Assembly: GCF_001687305.1 (NCBI RefSeq)
Contig: NZ_LZRK01000003.1
Location: forward strand, 1 to 64,000
Length of the DNA: 64,000 bases
From: Actinomyces vulturis
GTDB taxonomy: Bacteria; Actinomycetota; Actinomycetes; Actinomycetales; Actinomycetaceae
Direction of reading: 5' to 3'
Under the pieces are notes generated by a model. The model had not been told where the DNA came from. It saw only the letters and a program-made list of their open reading frames with translations, and ran no database searches. Shown here piece after piece: positions 8,512 through 18,161 of this stretch. Positions within the stretch are counted from its first letter, which is position 1, and each line of letters starts with the position of its first letter. The translations under genes and the position numbers were made by a program.

Positions 8512-9789
8512 TCAGGCGTCAACAACCTTGACGGCCGCAAGTTGGCGGCGTCCCTTGCGAATGAGAACGACTCCCCCAGCCAGAACATCGTCAACAGCAA
8601 TCACGCGCTCAGGATCGTCAATCTTCACGTTATTAATGTAAGCACCGCCGCCTTCAATGGTGCGTCGCGCTGCCTTACGTCCTTTTTCTAATCCGACACC
8701 AACCAAAGCGTCAATCAGGGAAGTCTCGCCTACCACACCACTCACCGAAGGCAAGTCTGCAATAGCGCCAGCCAGGGTAGCGGCATCAATGCCAGCAAGC
8801 CCCTCTTGGCCGCCATTGCTCCATAAGGCTTGTGTTGCTGCTTCAACACGTGCAGTCTGCTCAGCACCGTGGACCCAGGTAGTCACTTCATGAGCGAGCA
8901 CACGCTGAGCCTCACGAGCTTTGGGATTCTCTCGTGTCGCATTTTCTAAGCGCTCAATTTCTTCACGGTCAAGGAAAGTGAAAACCTTAAGGAATCGAAC
9001 CACATCAGCATCATCGGCCGTCAACCAGAACTGGTAGAAGGCGTAAGGCGAAAGCATAGTGGGATCAAGCCAAATAGCCCCACCTTCAGTCTTACCGAAT
9101 TTGGTTCCGTCCGCCTTTGTGATCAAGGGATTGGTCATCACGTGAACGGAAGCACCTTCCGTCTTGTGAATGAGGTCCATACCACCAACGAGATTACCCC
9201 ACTGATCGTTACCCCCTACTTCTAGGGTACAGCCGTAACGACGGTACAGTTCAAGGTAGTCGTTGGCCTGAAGAATCTGGTAACTGAACTCCGTGTAACT
9301 GATGCCTTCTTCACTAGCCAGGCGACGAGCAACAATATCTTTGGCAAGCATAGTTCCCATACGGAAGTGCTTACCTAGATCACGGAGGAAGTCGATGGCG
9401 CTCATCGCTTCAGTCCAGTCAAGGTTATTGACAATACGTGCGGCGTTCTCTCCTTCAAAGTCAAGGAGGTTTTCAAGTTGACCACGCAACGCATCAGTCC
9501 AACCAGCAACAACGTCACGTGAGTTCAGGACGCGTTCACCCTTGTCACGAGGATCACCCACCAGACCGGTTGCTCCACCAACAAGTGCGAGGGGCTTATG
9601 ACCTGCCATCTGCAGATGACGCATCACCTTCACGGCAACGAGATGCCCATGATGGAGGGACGGTGCCGTGGGATCGAAGCCGCAATAGAAGGTCACCGGA
9701 CCATCATTTAGTGCGCTACGCAGCGCATCAAGATCGGTGTGCTGGGCAACGAGGCCACGCCATTGCAATTCTTCAAAAACGTCACTCAC
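8512..9789 (-). CDS. tyrS: Tyrosyl-tRNA synthetase
   Basis: Charges tRNA-Tyr with tyrosine. The 425-residue class I synthetase has the HIGH-type signature SLHHGHL at residues 44-50, the KMSKS equivalent KFGKTEGG near residue 230, and a C-terminal S4-like RNA-binding segment (AARRTIEGGGAYINN). The start is a GTG at 9789 with AGGAG about 9 bases upstream. It begins 145 bases after argR and is followed within 6 bases by the ArgR-core gene. I looked for a T-box leader in the upstream gap and found none. Confidence 0.96.
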   Translation of the reverse strand: MSDVFEELQWRGLVAQHTDLDALRSALNDGPVTFYCGFDPTAPSLHHGHLVAVKVMRHLQMAGHKPLALVGGATGLVGDPRDKGERVLNSRDVVAGWTDALRGQLENLLDFEGENAARIVNNLDWTEAMSAIDFLRDLGKHFRMGTMLAKDIVARRLASEEGISYTEFSYQILQANDYLELYRRYGCTLEVGGNDQWGNLVGGMDLIHKTEGASVHVMTNPLITKADGTKFGKTEGGAIWLDPTMLSPYAFYQFWLTADDADVVRFLKVFTFLDREEIERLENATRENPKAREAQRVLAHEVTTWVHGAEQTARVEAATQALWSNGGQEGLAGIDAATLAGAIADLPSVSGVVGETSLIDALVGVGLEKGRKAARRTIEGGGAYINNVKIDDPERVIAVDDVLAGGVVLIRKGRRQLAAVKVVDA

Positions 9790-9934
9790 GGTGAATTTCT
9801 CCTGCGGTCACCCGCCGTTGCGGGATGGACTTGTGTGGACGAGTAATACTCGCCGTTAGTTAGTGTGTCATGCTCAGCAGCAATAGTCACAGCGCGCTAC
9901 CACGACAGGACATGGTTTGCGACAAGGACAACAT

Positions 9935-10573
9935 TTATGAGCGCAGATCATGCTCGCTGGCGTAAACCACGCCTTCATCATCATCGTCAACAGTAAGGTT
10001 CTCCTCCACGGTGGCAGCTAAACCGCCGGCCACCCGTGAAGATGAGTGACGATCATGAGCAGCCAAACTAAGAACATGTTCCACAACCTGGGCGGCGATC
10101 TTTTCGGTACGCGTAAGTACAAGGACCGTATCGTCACCAGCAATACATCCCATCACTCCGGGAATCATTGCATCGTCAAGCGCTGCAGCGAGCAACTGCG
10201 CTGCGCCGGGTGGAGTACGCAGCACCACTTGAGAGCCCGCATGGACAGCAGTAACAAGCAGGTCTGCACACCAGCGCTGCAAACGCGAAGGACGGACTTC
10301 TTCAATGGGCTCATCATCGACAATAGGATCCATGACTTGCCCCGGAGCGCCAGCTTCGGGAATCCGGTAGAACGATCGCCCGGTTGAGGATCGCACCTTG
10401 GTTGCACGCAGTTCAACAAGGTCACGGGACAAGGTTGCTTGAGTGGTGAGCACACCATGCTGGGATAGAACGTCTTTAAGATCAGTTTGTGAACTGATTC
10501 GGTACTGCCCCAAGAGTTGAGTAATTAAGGCATGGCGAGCAGCCTTGGTGGCGGGGAGAAAAGTGTTATTCAC
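9935..10573 (-). CDS. argR: Arginine repressor/regulator ArgR (full length)
   Basis: A 212-residue two-domain regulator. Residues 10-75 form the winged helix-turn-helix (TQATLSRDLVELRATKVRS, with the conserved SR pair). Residues 95-165 form the C-terminal hexamer domain with GCIAGDDTVLVL, whose two Asp residues (147-148) bind arginine in the family. About 45 extra residues follow, including the acidic run VDDDDEG, longer than typical ArgR (about 150-170 residues). The GTG start at 10573 overlaps the stop of the flavodoxin gene by 4 bases (GTGA). In other bacteria ArgR with arginine represses biosynthesis and can activate ADI genes; the nearby ADI operon is the obvious local target. Confidence 0.92.
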   Translation of the reverse strand: MNNTFLPATKAARHALITQLLGQYRISSQTDLKDVLSQHGVLTTQATLSRDLVELRATKVRSSTGRSFYRIPEAGAPGQVMDPIVDDEPIEEVRPSRLQRWCADLLVTAVHAGSQVVLRTPPGAAQLLAAALDDAMIPGVMGCIAGDDTVLVLTRTEKIAAQVVEHVLSLAAHDRHSSSRVAGGLAATVEENLTVDDDDEGVVYASEHDLRS

Positions 10574-11058
10574 TTGTCCAACTCATCAGCAATCGTTAAG
10601 GCCCAGTCACGGACATCATCAAAATCGCGCCAATCGCCTTCGCTTGCACCACCAAGGCGAGCAATGGAGCGCTCACGCAGACTAAGCTGCGAAGGATCGA
10701 AGCGTCCCGGGAAGGTGCGATGATCTTTGGCCTGAATGTTAAGTAGCACAGGACCAACGCGGGAAGGATCAGAGATTTCTCCCTGAGGAAGTCCAGACAA
10801 CCCCACAGAAAATGCCCACACAGGAATTCCAGGCTTTTCGTGCTTGACTCGCTTAGTAAAGTCTACGGCTTCTGGCATCCATTTAGTCATGTAGACGGCA
10901 GAGCCAACAATAAGCGCGTCATAAGGAGCGATGTCGGGAGCATCAGTCGGGGAAAAAAGGTCGACGCTATGACCACGTTCCTTGAGTACCTCAGCAATAA
11001 CTTCAGCAACACCTTGCGTGGAGCCATGCTTAGATGCGGCAACGAGAAGAATATTCAT
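10570..11058 (-). CDS. Flavodoxin-domain protein, HemG-like
   Basis: A 162-residue protein with a flavodoxin fold. The FMN phosphate loop is visible as ASKHGSTQGVAEVI at residues 8-21, followed by the IVGSAVYMTKWMP segment. This arrangement resembles the menaquinone-dependent protoporphyrinogen oxidase (HemG) branch of flavodoxins, which also includes many actinobacterial proteins of unknown substrate. No haem genes lie nearby, so a haem role is unproven. The frame could start two codons earlier at 11064; neither start has a strong ribosome binding site. It overlaps argR by 4 bases and is probably cotranscribed with it. Confidence 0.75.
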   Translation of the reverse strand: MNILLVAASKHGSTQGVAEVIAEVLKERGHSVDLFSPTDAPDIAPYDALIVGSAVYMTKWMPEAVDFTKRVKHEKPGIPVWAFSVGLSGLPQGEISDPSRVGPVLLNIQAKDHRTFPGRFDPSQLSLRERSIARLGGASEGDWRDFDDVRDWALTIADELDK

Positions 11059-11080
11059 ACACATAAGTATGCACGCATTA

Positions 11081-11124
11081 GGGGGATCGCCGTACGGCGT
11101 AAAGTCCCGTACCGACGATCCCCC
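11081..11124 (-). terminator. Terminator-like hairpin after pheT
   Basis: Arms GGGGGATCGCCGTACGG (11081-11097) and CCGTACCGACGATCCCCC (11107-11124) form a long, nearly perfect stem with one bulge and a 9-base loop. It lies between the pheT stop and the flavodoxin start and would end the pheST transcript. No T-run follows on the leftward strand. Confidence 0.65.
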
Positions 11125-11160
11125 GATGTGAAGGGCATCTCTTTTTAGAAGACGAGTGGT

Positions 11161-13776
11161 TCAGCCGCGTAACTGGGCGCCACAAGTATGAATAGTGCGC
11201 TTAATAATCTTCTTACGCACAGCATCAATTTCCTTGGCGCTCAACGTATGGTCGCCACGCAATCGAACAGAAAAAGCTAGTGACTTCTTACCTTCGCCAA
11301 CCTGTTCGCCGGTGAAGATGTCGAACAATCGAACACCTTCACACAGGTCGCCGGCTCCTGCCTCGATGGAAGCCTGAACAGTGGCAGCGGGAAGGTCGGC
11401 GTCAACAACGAAGGCGAAATCTTCCTTGGCTACAGGGAAGGTGGAGACGGGTGTAGGCGTAAGTGGTGCAGCCTTTTCTACTTCAGCAAAAAGCGGTTCA
11501 AGGTTGAGTTCGGCTGCACAAGCACGCGCAGGCAGTCCGAGTGCCTTACAAACGCGCGGATGAAGTTCGCCGGCCCATGCGATCACTTCACAGGATGCGA
11601 CCGATGAAATCTTGGCACAACGACCAGGATGCCATGGTGCACGTTCATCAGATTCAACGGTGACCTTCACGCCAAGTACGCGAGCACAGGAAAGAGCCAA
11701 ATCGATAGCATCACGGGCTTGCCATGCTTCTCCTGGACCGTTCACACCTGCGGGACGGCGGTTGCCAGCAAGCACGATGCCGACGTGCCAAGGCTGGTAC
11801 GGGATTCCTTGATCGAGAGCGGCCAACTCGGCGTCGGACGGCTTGGATTCCACAGAAGGGATAGGAGCAGGCACCGCACCAGCAGGCTCGGTGACACTGC
11901 CCACCTCAACCAGAGCCACATCATCCAGGCCACGGCTGACGTTGCGTCGAGCAACGTCCACCAAAGAATCAAGAATGGAGGTGCGCAAGTAGGGGGCGTC
12001 GTCAGCCAGAGGGTTGCTCAGGCGGACACACTGGCGACGTGGGTCATCGTCGGCATAGCCGAGAGAATCGTGGACGTCACCGATGAAGGGGTAACTGAGT
12101 ACCTGGTTGAGACCCTGAGCGACAAGGTTACGAATCACGTCGCGCCGAGCACGCTGGCGAGCAGTCAGTCCGGTTCCTGCCGGCGCCTGAGGCAAAACAG
12201 GAGTGATGGCGTCATACCCATCCAAACGGGCAATCTCTTCAACCAAGTGAGCCACGTCCACCAAGTCGGGGCGCCAGGTGGGAGGGATGACCTCGACGGT
12301 ATCCTCCACGCTGGTCACATCACCATTGAGGGTGCAGCCAATCATGGTCAGCAGTTCGACGATGCGTTCAGGGGTATAGGCCACGCCAGTCAGACGCTCA
12401 GAAGCGGAGACAGGCATGGAGATCGGGGCAGGCGCCTCGGTGCTATTGAGATCGGTGACCGCATCTTCTGCCACTCCCCCGCCGTATTCAACGAGGAGGT
12501 CAACCGCGCGCTGCGCTGCAACAGGGGCCAGTTGCGTATCAACGCCGCGTTCAAAACGCTTGGACGATTCGGTGGGCAACTTATGACGGCGCGCGCTACG
12601 AGCGATGCTCACGGGATGGAAGTGTGCGGCTTCAATGAGGATGTTCTTGGTGTCATCAGTAACCTCAGTGGATGCTCCGCCCATCACACCGGCCAGGGCA
12701 AGAACTCGAGAGCCTTGTCCTTCAGGTGAGTCGGTGATGAGGAGGTCTTGACAGTCAAGAGTACGCTCGACGTCATCCAGAGTAGTCAGTTTTTCACCCT
12801 CAGTGGCGCGGCGAACCACGATGGGAAGGCTGACCTTGTCCAGATCAAAGGCGTGCAGAGGCTGGCCTAGGTCAAGCATCACGTAGTTCGTCACGTCGAC
12901 GGCCAGAGAGATGGGGCGCATGCCTGCGGCGATGAGGCGGTCGGCCATCCATGACGGAGTCGGAGCAGACGGATCGATACCTCGCACCACACGAGCCACG
13001 TAACGATCACAGCCCTGATTGCCATCGATAGGACCCTGGTCATCAATAATGATTTCACTGCCGTCGGTACGGCCGCTGAGCACGCCGTTGGGGAAACGAT
13101 CAGTGTTCGTCGGATCAGCGGGATCGACGAATGCTGCGCCGGTGGAGTGGGAATACTCGCGTGCCACGCCACGCATGGAGAAGCAGTAGCCGCGGTCTGG
13201 GGTGATGTTGATTTCAAGCAAGTCTTCACCCAGCCCAAGGATGCTGATGGCATCAGTGCCGGGGGCAGGAATAGCCTCAGCAGAACCAAGCCATTCGTCA
13301 AGGAGGATGATGCCTGCGGCAGTGCGCGGGAAGTTGGTATCATCCAGCCCCAGTTCACGGGCAGAGCAGATCATGCCGTCAGAGATGTGACCGTAAGTCT
13401 TGCGTGCAGCGATAGCGAAATCGCCGGGAAGCACGGCTCCGGGCAAAGAAACCACAACGTAGTCTCCAGCCTCAAAGTTGTGAGCACCGCAAACAATGCC
13501 ACGGCTGGGCAGGTCAGAGGGTTCCTTACCTACACCGGGTTCGTCGTTGTATTCACCAACGTCGACGCGGCAGTAATTGATGGTTTTGCCGTTGGAGGCT
13601 TCGAAGGCGTCACGGGTAAGAACCTTGCCGACGACGAGGGGACCGGTAACGGCAGGAGGAACGATCTGTTCTTCTTCCAGGCCTACCTTGACCAGATCAG
13701 CAGCCAACTGTTCTGCAGTGAGGCCTTCAGGCAGATCAACGTGGTCTTTGAGCCATTGGCGTGAAACGAAAGGCAT
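11161..13776 (-). CDS. pheT: Phenylalanyl-tRNA synthetase beta subunit
   Basis: The 871-residue large subunit of the tetrameric synthetase that charges tRNA-Phe. It begins MPFVSRQWLKDHVDLPEGL and has in order an OB-type tRNA-binding domain (about 40-150, with GIVCGAHNFEAGDYVVV), the B3/B4 editing region, the B5 domain, and a C-terminal ferredoxin-like anticodon-binding domain ending in RTIHTCGAQLRG. The ATG at 13776 follows the pheS stop with a 1-base gap, so translation is coupled; an upstream 28-codon extension lies inside pheS and is rejected. Confidence 0.96.
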   Translation of the reverse strand: MPFVSRQWLKDHVDLPEGLTAEQLAADLVKVGLEEEQIVPPAVTGPLVVGKVLTRDAFEASNGKTINYCRVDVGEYNDEPGVGKEPSDLPSRGIVCGAHNFEAGDYVVVSLPGAVLPGDFAIAARKTYGHISDGMICSARELGLDDTNFPRTAAGIILLDEWLGSAEAIPAPGTDAISILGLGEDLLEINITPDRGYCFSMRGVAREYSHSTGAAFVDPADPTNTDRFPNGVLSGRTDGSEIIIDDQGPIDGNQGCDRYVARVVRGIDPSAPTPSWMADRLIAAGMRPISLAVDVTNYVMLDLGQPLHAFDLDKVSLPIVVRRATEGEKLTTLDDVERTLDCQDLLITDSPEGQGSRVLALAGVMGGASTEVTDDTKNILIEAAHFHPVSIARSARRHKLPTESSKRFERGVDTQLAPVAAQRAVDLLVEYGGGVAEDAVTDLNSTEAPAPISMPVSASERLTGVAYTPERIVELLTMIGCTLNGDVTSVEDTVEVIPPTWRPDLVDVAHLVEEIARLDGYDAITPVLPQAPAGTGLTARQRARRDVIRNLVAQGLNQVLSYPFIGDVHDSLGYADDDPRRQCVRLSNPLADDAPYLRTSILDSLVDVARRNVSRGLDDVALVEVGSVTEPAGAVPAPIPSVESKPSDAELAALDQGIPYQPWHVGIVLAGNRRPAGVNGPGEAWQARDAIDLALSCARVLGVKVTVESDERAPWHPGRCAKISSVASCEVIAWAGELHPRVCKALGLPARACAAELNLEPLFAEVEKAAPLTPTPVSTFPVAKEDFAFVVDADLPAATVQASIEAGAGDLCEGVRLFDIFTGEQVGEGKKSLAFSVRLRGDHTLSAKEIDAVRKKIIKRTIHTCGAQLRG

Positions 13777-13777
13777 A

Positions 13778-14866
13778 TTAGAGTCCCTTTCCGGTGAGGC
13801 CGAACTGCTGGGAGAAGCGTTGATCTCCTTCAACGATGTCGTGCATGTCTGCGATGGCATGGCGGAGCATCAGGGTGCGTTCCAGGCCCATGCCGAAAGC
13901 GAAGCCGGTGTAAACGTCGGGGTCGATACCGCATGCGCGTAGGACGTTGGGGTTGACCATGCCGCAGCCGCCCCATTCGATCCAGCCGGGGCCGCCTTTC
14001 TTCTGAGGGAACCAGAGGTCCATTTCGGCGCTGGGTTCAGTGAAGGGGAAGAAACTGGGGCGCAAACGTGTGGTGGCGTCTGGGCCAAACATGGCGCGGG
14101 CAAAGTGGTCAAGTACGCCCTTGAGGTGAGCCATAGTCAGGCCCTTATCCACGGCCAGGCCTTCAACCTGGTGGAAGACGGGGGTGTGGGTGGCATCGAG
14201 TTCGTCAGAGCGGAACACCTTACCGGGGCATGCGATGTAAAGAGGGGGCTCCTGCTCCACCATGACGTGTGCCTGGACAGGAGAGGTGTGCGTGCGCATC
14301 ACGAGGTTGGAAGGCTCACCAGCTGGCGCACCGACACTTTCACCGTCAATGTAGAAGGTATCCTGCATTTGACGCGCTGGATGGTCAGCGTCGAAGTTCA
14401 GTGCGTCAAAGTCGTACCACTCATGTTCCACCTCAGGGCCCTGAGCGATAGTCCAACCCATAGAGGTGAAGAAATCTTCAACCTCATCCATGAGGAGGTC
14501 GAGGGGGTGGCGTGAGCCGGGAGTATAGCGAGGCTCGACAGTGGTGACGTCGAGTTTTTCGCTGTTAAGCATCTGCTCCTCAGCTTCAGCAGTAAGAAGT
14601 TCTTCACGTGCAGTGAGAGCAGCGTTAATGCGTCCGCGTGCTTGACCAAGGAGTTTGCCGGCAGTGGGTTTGTCTGCTTTGTCTAGTGAACCGATAGTAC
14701 GGTTGGCCAAGGCGAGTGGGGAGGAATCACCCACTACTGCTGCTTTGACGGTTTTCAACTCTGCAAGATCGTGAGCACTCTCGATATTGGCAATGGACTG
14801 CTCAATGTAGGCAGTCATTGCTTGTTCATCAAGGGGTGAGAGCGCTGGCGCAGGTGCGTCAGTCAT
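13778..14866 (-). CDS. pheS: Phenylalanyl-tRNA synthetase alpha subunit
   Basis: The 362-residue catalytic subunit. An N-terminal coiled-coil tRNA-binding arm precedes the class II core, which shows RHPLDLLMDEVEDFF, the motif 2 region VFRSDELDATHTPVFHQVEG, and the C-terminal motif 3 GFAFGMGLERTLMLRH. The ATG at 14866 has GGAAGG about 8 bases upstream and starts the protein at the usual point; the longer 13-codon extension is rejected. It heads the pheS-pheT unit. Confidence 0.96.
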   Translation of the reverse strand: MTDAPAPALSPLDEQAMTAYIEQSIANIESAHDLAELKTVKAAVVGDSSPLALANRTIGSLDKADKPTAGKLLGQARGRINAALTAREELLTAEAEEQMLNSEKLDVTTVEPRYTPGSRHPLDLLMDEVEDFFTSMGWTIAQGPEVEHEWYDFDALNFDADHPARQMQDTFYIDGESVGAPAGEPSNLVMRTHTSPVQAHVMVEQEPPLYIACPGKVFRSDELDATHTPVFHQVEGLAVDKGLTMAHLKGVLDHFARAMFGPDATTRLRPSFFPFTEPSAEMDLWFPQKKGGPGWIEWGGCGMVNPNVLRACGIDPDVYTGFAFGMGLERTLMLRHAIADMHDIVEGDQRFSQQFGLTGKGL

Positions 14867-14947
14867 GGTGTTACCTTCCCATTGCCGGATCGGTGGTTTA
14901 TCCAAGGACCAAGCCTAGTGCGCTCAAGGACTAGGGGCCAAGTGGGC

Positions 14948-15760
14948 TTATCGTTGGGCACGAGCCGTTTCGTAGAGGCAAACGGTGGCAGCGCTGGCCA
15001 CGTTGAGTGATTCTGCGTGGCCGAAGATGGGGATGGTGACTACGGCATCCACACGACTGAGCAGTGCCGGTTCCAACCCGCGTGCCTCATTACCCATAAG
15101 CCAGGCAACAGGCTGGGTAAGCATGTCATGAACGTCGTAGAGGTCCACCCCTCCACGTCCGTGGGCTGCCAAAACACTGAGTCCTTCATTACGGCATGCC
15201 CGTAGGACTTCCTCAATGGTGCATCCGCCGATAATGGGCAAGTGGAAGAGGCTTCCTGCGGTGGCACGAACAACCTTGGGGTTGGTGACGTCCACGCTAC
15301 CTTTCAACAGGATGACTGCATCTGCGCCCGACGCATCGGCGACACGGATCATGGTGCCGGCGTTTCCAGGGTCCTGCGTTTCAGTCAGGATGAGAACTTG
15401 AGTTGCTCCAGACAGGATGTCACTGAGTTCACGTGCATCCTCCATGGCGACTACGGCAACGATGCCTTGGCAGTCAGTAGAGATGGTACGCATAACCTGG
15501 TCGGAGCACAGGTGGATGTAGAGATCAGCTTCACTCGCAGCGGTCAGGAGGTCACTGTGACGTTCTGCGGCGTCTTCGGTGAAGTAGACGTCGTGGATAC
15601 GGTGAGGGGCGAAGGCAATGGCTTCGCTCACGGCACCGGGTCCTTCGACAAGGAAGCGGCGGTGGGTGGTGCGAGCGTGTTTGTTAGACAGTGCAGCAAT
15701 ACGGGTAATGCGTGTGGAGTCAGGATTCGTCAGCACATCTCGAAAGTGCTCGCGGTTCAT
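14948..15760 (-). CDS. TrmH/SpoU-family RNA 2'-O-methyltransferase
   Basis: A 270-residue knotted methyltransferase using S-adenosylmethionine. An N-terminal substrate-binding domain (HRRFLVEGPGAVSEAI) is followed by the three SpoU motifs: ETQDPGNAGTMIRVADASGAD, NPKVVRATAGSLFHLPI, and the C-terminal IPIFGHAESLNVASAATVCL that forms the knot. These are hallmarks of the 23S rRNA methyltransferase group (RlmB/TsnR-like), which often sits beside pheST in Actinobacteria. The target nucleotide cannot be decided. I prefer the ATG at 15760, 7 bases from GGAGG, over the ATG two codons earlier. Confidence 0.9.
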   Translation of the reverse strand: MNREHFRDVLTNPDSTRITRIAALSNKHARTTHRRFLVEGPGAVSEAIAFAPHRIHDVYFTEDAAERHSDLLTAASEADLYIHLCSDQVMRTISTDCQGIVAVVAMEDARELSDILSGATQVLILTETQDPGNAGTMIRVADASGADAVILLKGSVDVTNPKVVRATAGSLFHLPIIGGCTIEEVLRACRNEGLSVLAAHGRGGVDLYDVHDMLTQPVAWLMGNEARGLEPALLSRVDAVVTIPIFGHAESLNVASAATVCLYETARAQR

Positions 15761-15827
15761 TGTCATACCTCCACTCTAGTGCCCGAGGTGTTTTCTCGAC
15801 GCCGAGCAGTAGGTTTTCGGCTCAATC

Positions 15828-18029
15828 TCACTGATCATCCCACTGAGTTTCGTAGTTTATTCCGCTGTAGTTCACTGCGTGACGAGTATGGGTGAGGGAG
15901 CTAAGAGTTAACGGTGGACAATTAATTGACTCACTGTTCGCCTCGATAATGCCTTGTGCAACACAACGTGTATGTTCTGGTGTGGCACCAGGCAGGATTC
16001 TCCATGCTGCGTGCGCATGATGTTCATGCTCAATCCAAAGGCCTGCCCACCATGCGTGGAGTTGTTGATCATCCTCGTGGATGTCGAAAAACTGGTTGAT
16101 GTCTGTAAAGGAACCGTGACGTTGCCTGACGTGTGCGCGGATGGTACACGGGGTCAGGAAAATGATTCCTCCCGTTCCTTGGATATGTGCCCATCCCGGA
16201 TCAGTAACTAGACCAGGCTCATGTGGGGTGAACACGTGCCCATCGACGATAAGTGCGTGGTTTGGGTCATTGACGATGCGATCGTCAAGAGTGGTGCGTA
16301 CTCCCCCGCGCCCTGGGTCGCAGATACTCAGCGTTTCAATGATGCTCTCGGGGGTGGCTAACCAGAATCTGCGGACATGAAGAGAAGAGTCTGGAGCGTA
16401 AAGGTCTGCTGACACTTGGCTGATTGTGCCGTTGCTCGAGATGGTGGTGTTTCCTCCGCTAGGGGTTTCATCTCCCCAGGGGCGGCCGACGTTCATACGC
16501 AGAGGTGTGGAATCGGTCGTTGTTCCTGGTGGGGCGCTGTAGTCCAGAGTGGGCCAAAAAGGGGGGTCGTAAGGATGAGGGTCAACAGCAGTGATGAGGT
16601 AGCGCATTCCTAATGATGTTCGTGATCCCCAACCGTTTTCTTTGTTGCCGTATTCATACCATGCGATTTGTGGCGAGCAGAGTGACAGTGCCATGCTCCA
16701 GCCATCTGCGTGATGGATAAGTCGGTCCATAGCTTGGTAGGCGCGTGAACGGTTAACGTAGTGACTGCTATGGCTCTTATAGTTCTCAACGATGTGGGGC
16801 CCTAATTCATCACCGCGATATGAAAATGATTCCTCAACGTAAGGAGCAAGGATGGCAACTGTTGCTAAGTCATCGTAGAAAAAGTCTGAGTTAGTGGCTC
16901 CGTGGAGTTGGAAACGAATATACGTGGCCCACGAGTCCCTTTCATCAGGGAGGAATGCCGCGCAGCGAATCATGCTCCCCATGATGGAGTGAGCACGCGT
17001 AGTTGCTGGATCTGTTTTCCGTCCGATTGAGCGTCCCCGTACGCAGTCCAGGACGCGTCCGTTCACAATAATCGGCATGTAGGAGTCAGTAATGATGCTG
17101 CCTAATCGTTCGATATGGCAAGGCTCGATGTACTTATGCATGAGCGCAAAGAGGCGGCATACTCCGCTGAGAAGAACATCTCCGTACGAACCAGTGTAGG
17201 CAATGGCATGATGCTGGATAAAAGACCCGTCTTCATAAAAACCGTCTCCATGACAGACGGGGGCAAGCACAGGCAAGACTGCCATAAAGGCGTTGATAGC
17301 AGCATCGAGATTGTTCGTCGCTATTGCACTGATGGTAAGCGCCTGGCATAGATCCACACGGTTGGCTCCGGTGGATGGTTGGCGGGGGGTTCGAATACCG
17401 TCAAATTGTTCGCAAGGATCAGGAACGTAAAAGTTGATCGCTTGCGCACTGCGATTGATAACGTCATGCAGTTCGGTATTCACCTGATCTGTTGTGTCAT
17501 TGTGCTTATCACAATGGATATCACGCAGTTGTTCTGCGCTCTCAAGCAAAATGCACATCATGTCTGCTAGGGCGCGTGCAATTCCAATTTCCCAGGTCCA
17601 CCAGTTGCCGTACTCAGGATGTTCAGGTCCATAGGCATGACGAAGAAGCCTATCAATGGCACAGATCAGCGCGTGAAAGAGGTCCTCACTGGCATAGTGG
17701 GCGGATTGCGGTGTGGCCAGGCAATAGGCGCATTCCTCAATATCCCACACAATGCGACACAAGAGAGGGTCAGAACATGAGGTCAGATCGATGCCACACA
17801 AGTGATGGTCAGTGTCGGATTGAAGCAGAGCGAGCGTCTGGGTGGCACGATTGTCACGGCGCTGAAGTGCTCGGGTAGTAAGTGGCGAGTTGAGATAAGC
17901 GTTGCGCGCCGTGATCAGATCGATCCAGGTGGTACGCAAGTCCACGGTCTGTTGAGACTCAGTGCGCGCGAATGGTGACACAGAACTGTAGCGGCCTAGG
18001 TTCATGTGCTTGGCTGGCGTAGCACTCAT
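15828..18029 (-). CDS. Polysaccharide lyase family 8 enzyme lacking a signal peptide
   Basis: A 733-residue protein of the hyaluronate/chondroitin/xanthan lyase family. The alpha-toroid part has the aromatic patch YGNWWTWEIGI (about 140-150), TGANRVDLCQA (Asn223), and GSFIQHHAIAYTGSYGDVLL with His273 and Tyr282, which line up with the Asn-His-Tyr catalytic set of streptococcal hyaluronate lyase; RGRSIGR follows near 330. Beta-sandwich domains fill the rest. Known enzymes are secreted, but this one begins MSATPAKHMNLGRYSSV with no hydrophobic segment, and the frame upstream reaches a stop without another start. It may cleave imported uronate-containing oligosaccharides in the cytoplasm. No partner hydrolase, transporter or regulator is adjacent. 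Confidence 0.85.
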   Translation of the reverse strand: MSATPAKHMNLGRYSSVSPFARTESQQTVDLRTTWIDLITARNAYLNSPLTTRALQRRDNRATQTLALLQSDTDHHLCGIDLTSCSDPLLCRIVWDIEECAYCLATPQSAHYASEDLFHALICAIDRLLRHAYGPEHPEYGNWWTWEIGIARALADMMCILLESAEQLRDIHCDKHNDTTDQVNTELHDVINRSAQAINFYVPDPCEQFDGIRTPRQPSTGANRVDLCQALTISAIATNNLDAAINAFMAVLPVLAPVCHGDGFYEDGSFIQHHAIAYTGSYGDVLLSGVCRLFALMHKYIEPCHIERLGSIITDSYMPIIVNGRVLDCVRGRSIGRKTDPATTRAHSIMGSMIRCAAFLPDERDSWATYIRFQLHGATNSDFFYDDLATVAILAPYVEESFSYRGDELGPHIVENYKSHSSHYVNRSRAYQAMDRLIHHADGWSMALSLCSPQIAWYEYGNKENGWGSRTSLGMRYLITAVDPHPYDPPFWPTLDYSAPPGTTTDSTPLRMNVGRPWGDETPSGGNTTISSNGTISQVSADLYAPDSSLHVRRFWLATPESIIETLSICDPGRGGVRTTLDDRIVNDPNHALIVDGHVFTPHEPGLVTDPGWAHIQGTGGIIFLTPCTIRAHVRQRHGSFTDINQFFDIHEDDQQLHAWWAGLWIEHEHHAHAAWRILPGATPEHTRCVAQGIIEANSESINCPPLTLSSLTHTRHAVNYSGINYETQWDDQ

Positions 18030-18104
18030 ATGCGTCCCTTGTAAAGCATCGATGGTGGCCTGATAGTCAGCAGTATGTCAGGTCTCTGTACTTTGGCAAA
18101 AAAA

Positions 18105-18140
18105 CAGTGATGCCCCGGTGACAATACCGAGGCATCACTG
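18105..18140 (-). terminator. Rho-independent terminator after rplT
   Basis: Arms CAGTGATGCCCCGG (18105-18118) and CCGAGGCATCACTG (18127-18140) pair with one mismatch around an 8-base loop. Leftward the stem is followed directly by seven T residues. It starts 21 bases past the rplT stop and ends the infC-rpmI-rplT transcript. Confidence 0.9.
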
Positions 18141-18161
18141 AACGTTATGACGCAGGTGAAC

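Noticed and set aside
9790-9934. T-box leader upstream of tyrS
   Set aside because: No T-box core sequence or terminator/antiterminator pair could be found.
11629-12729. 366-codon rightward frame opposite pheT
   Set aside because: Antisense shadow of the strongly biased pheT gene.
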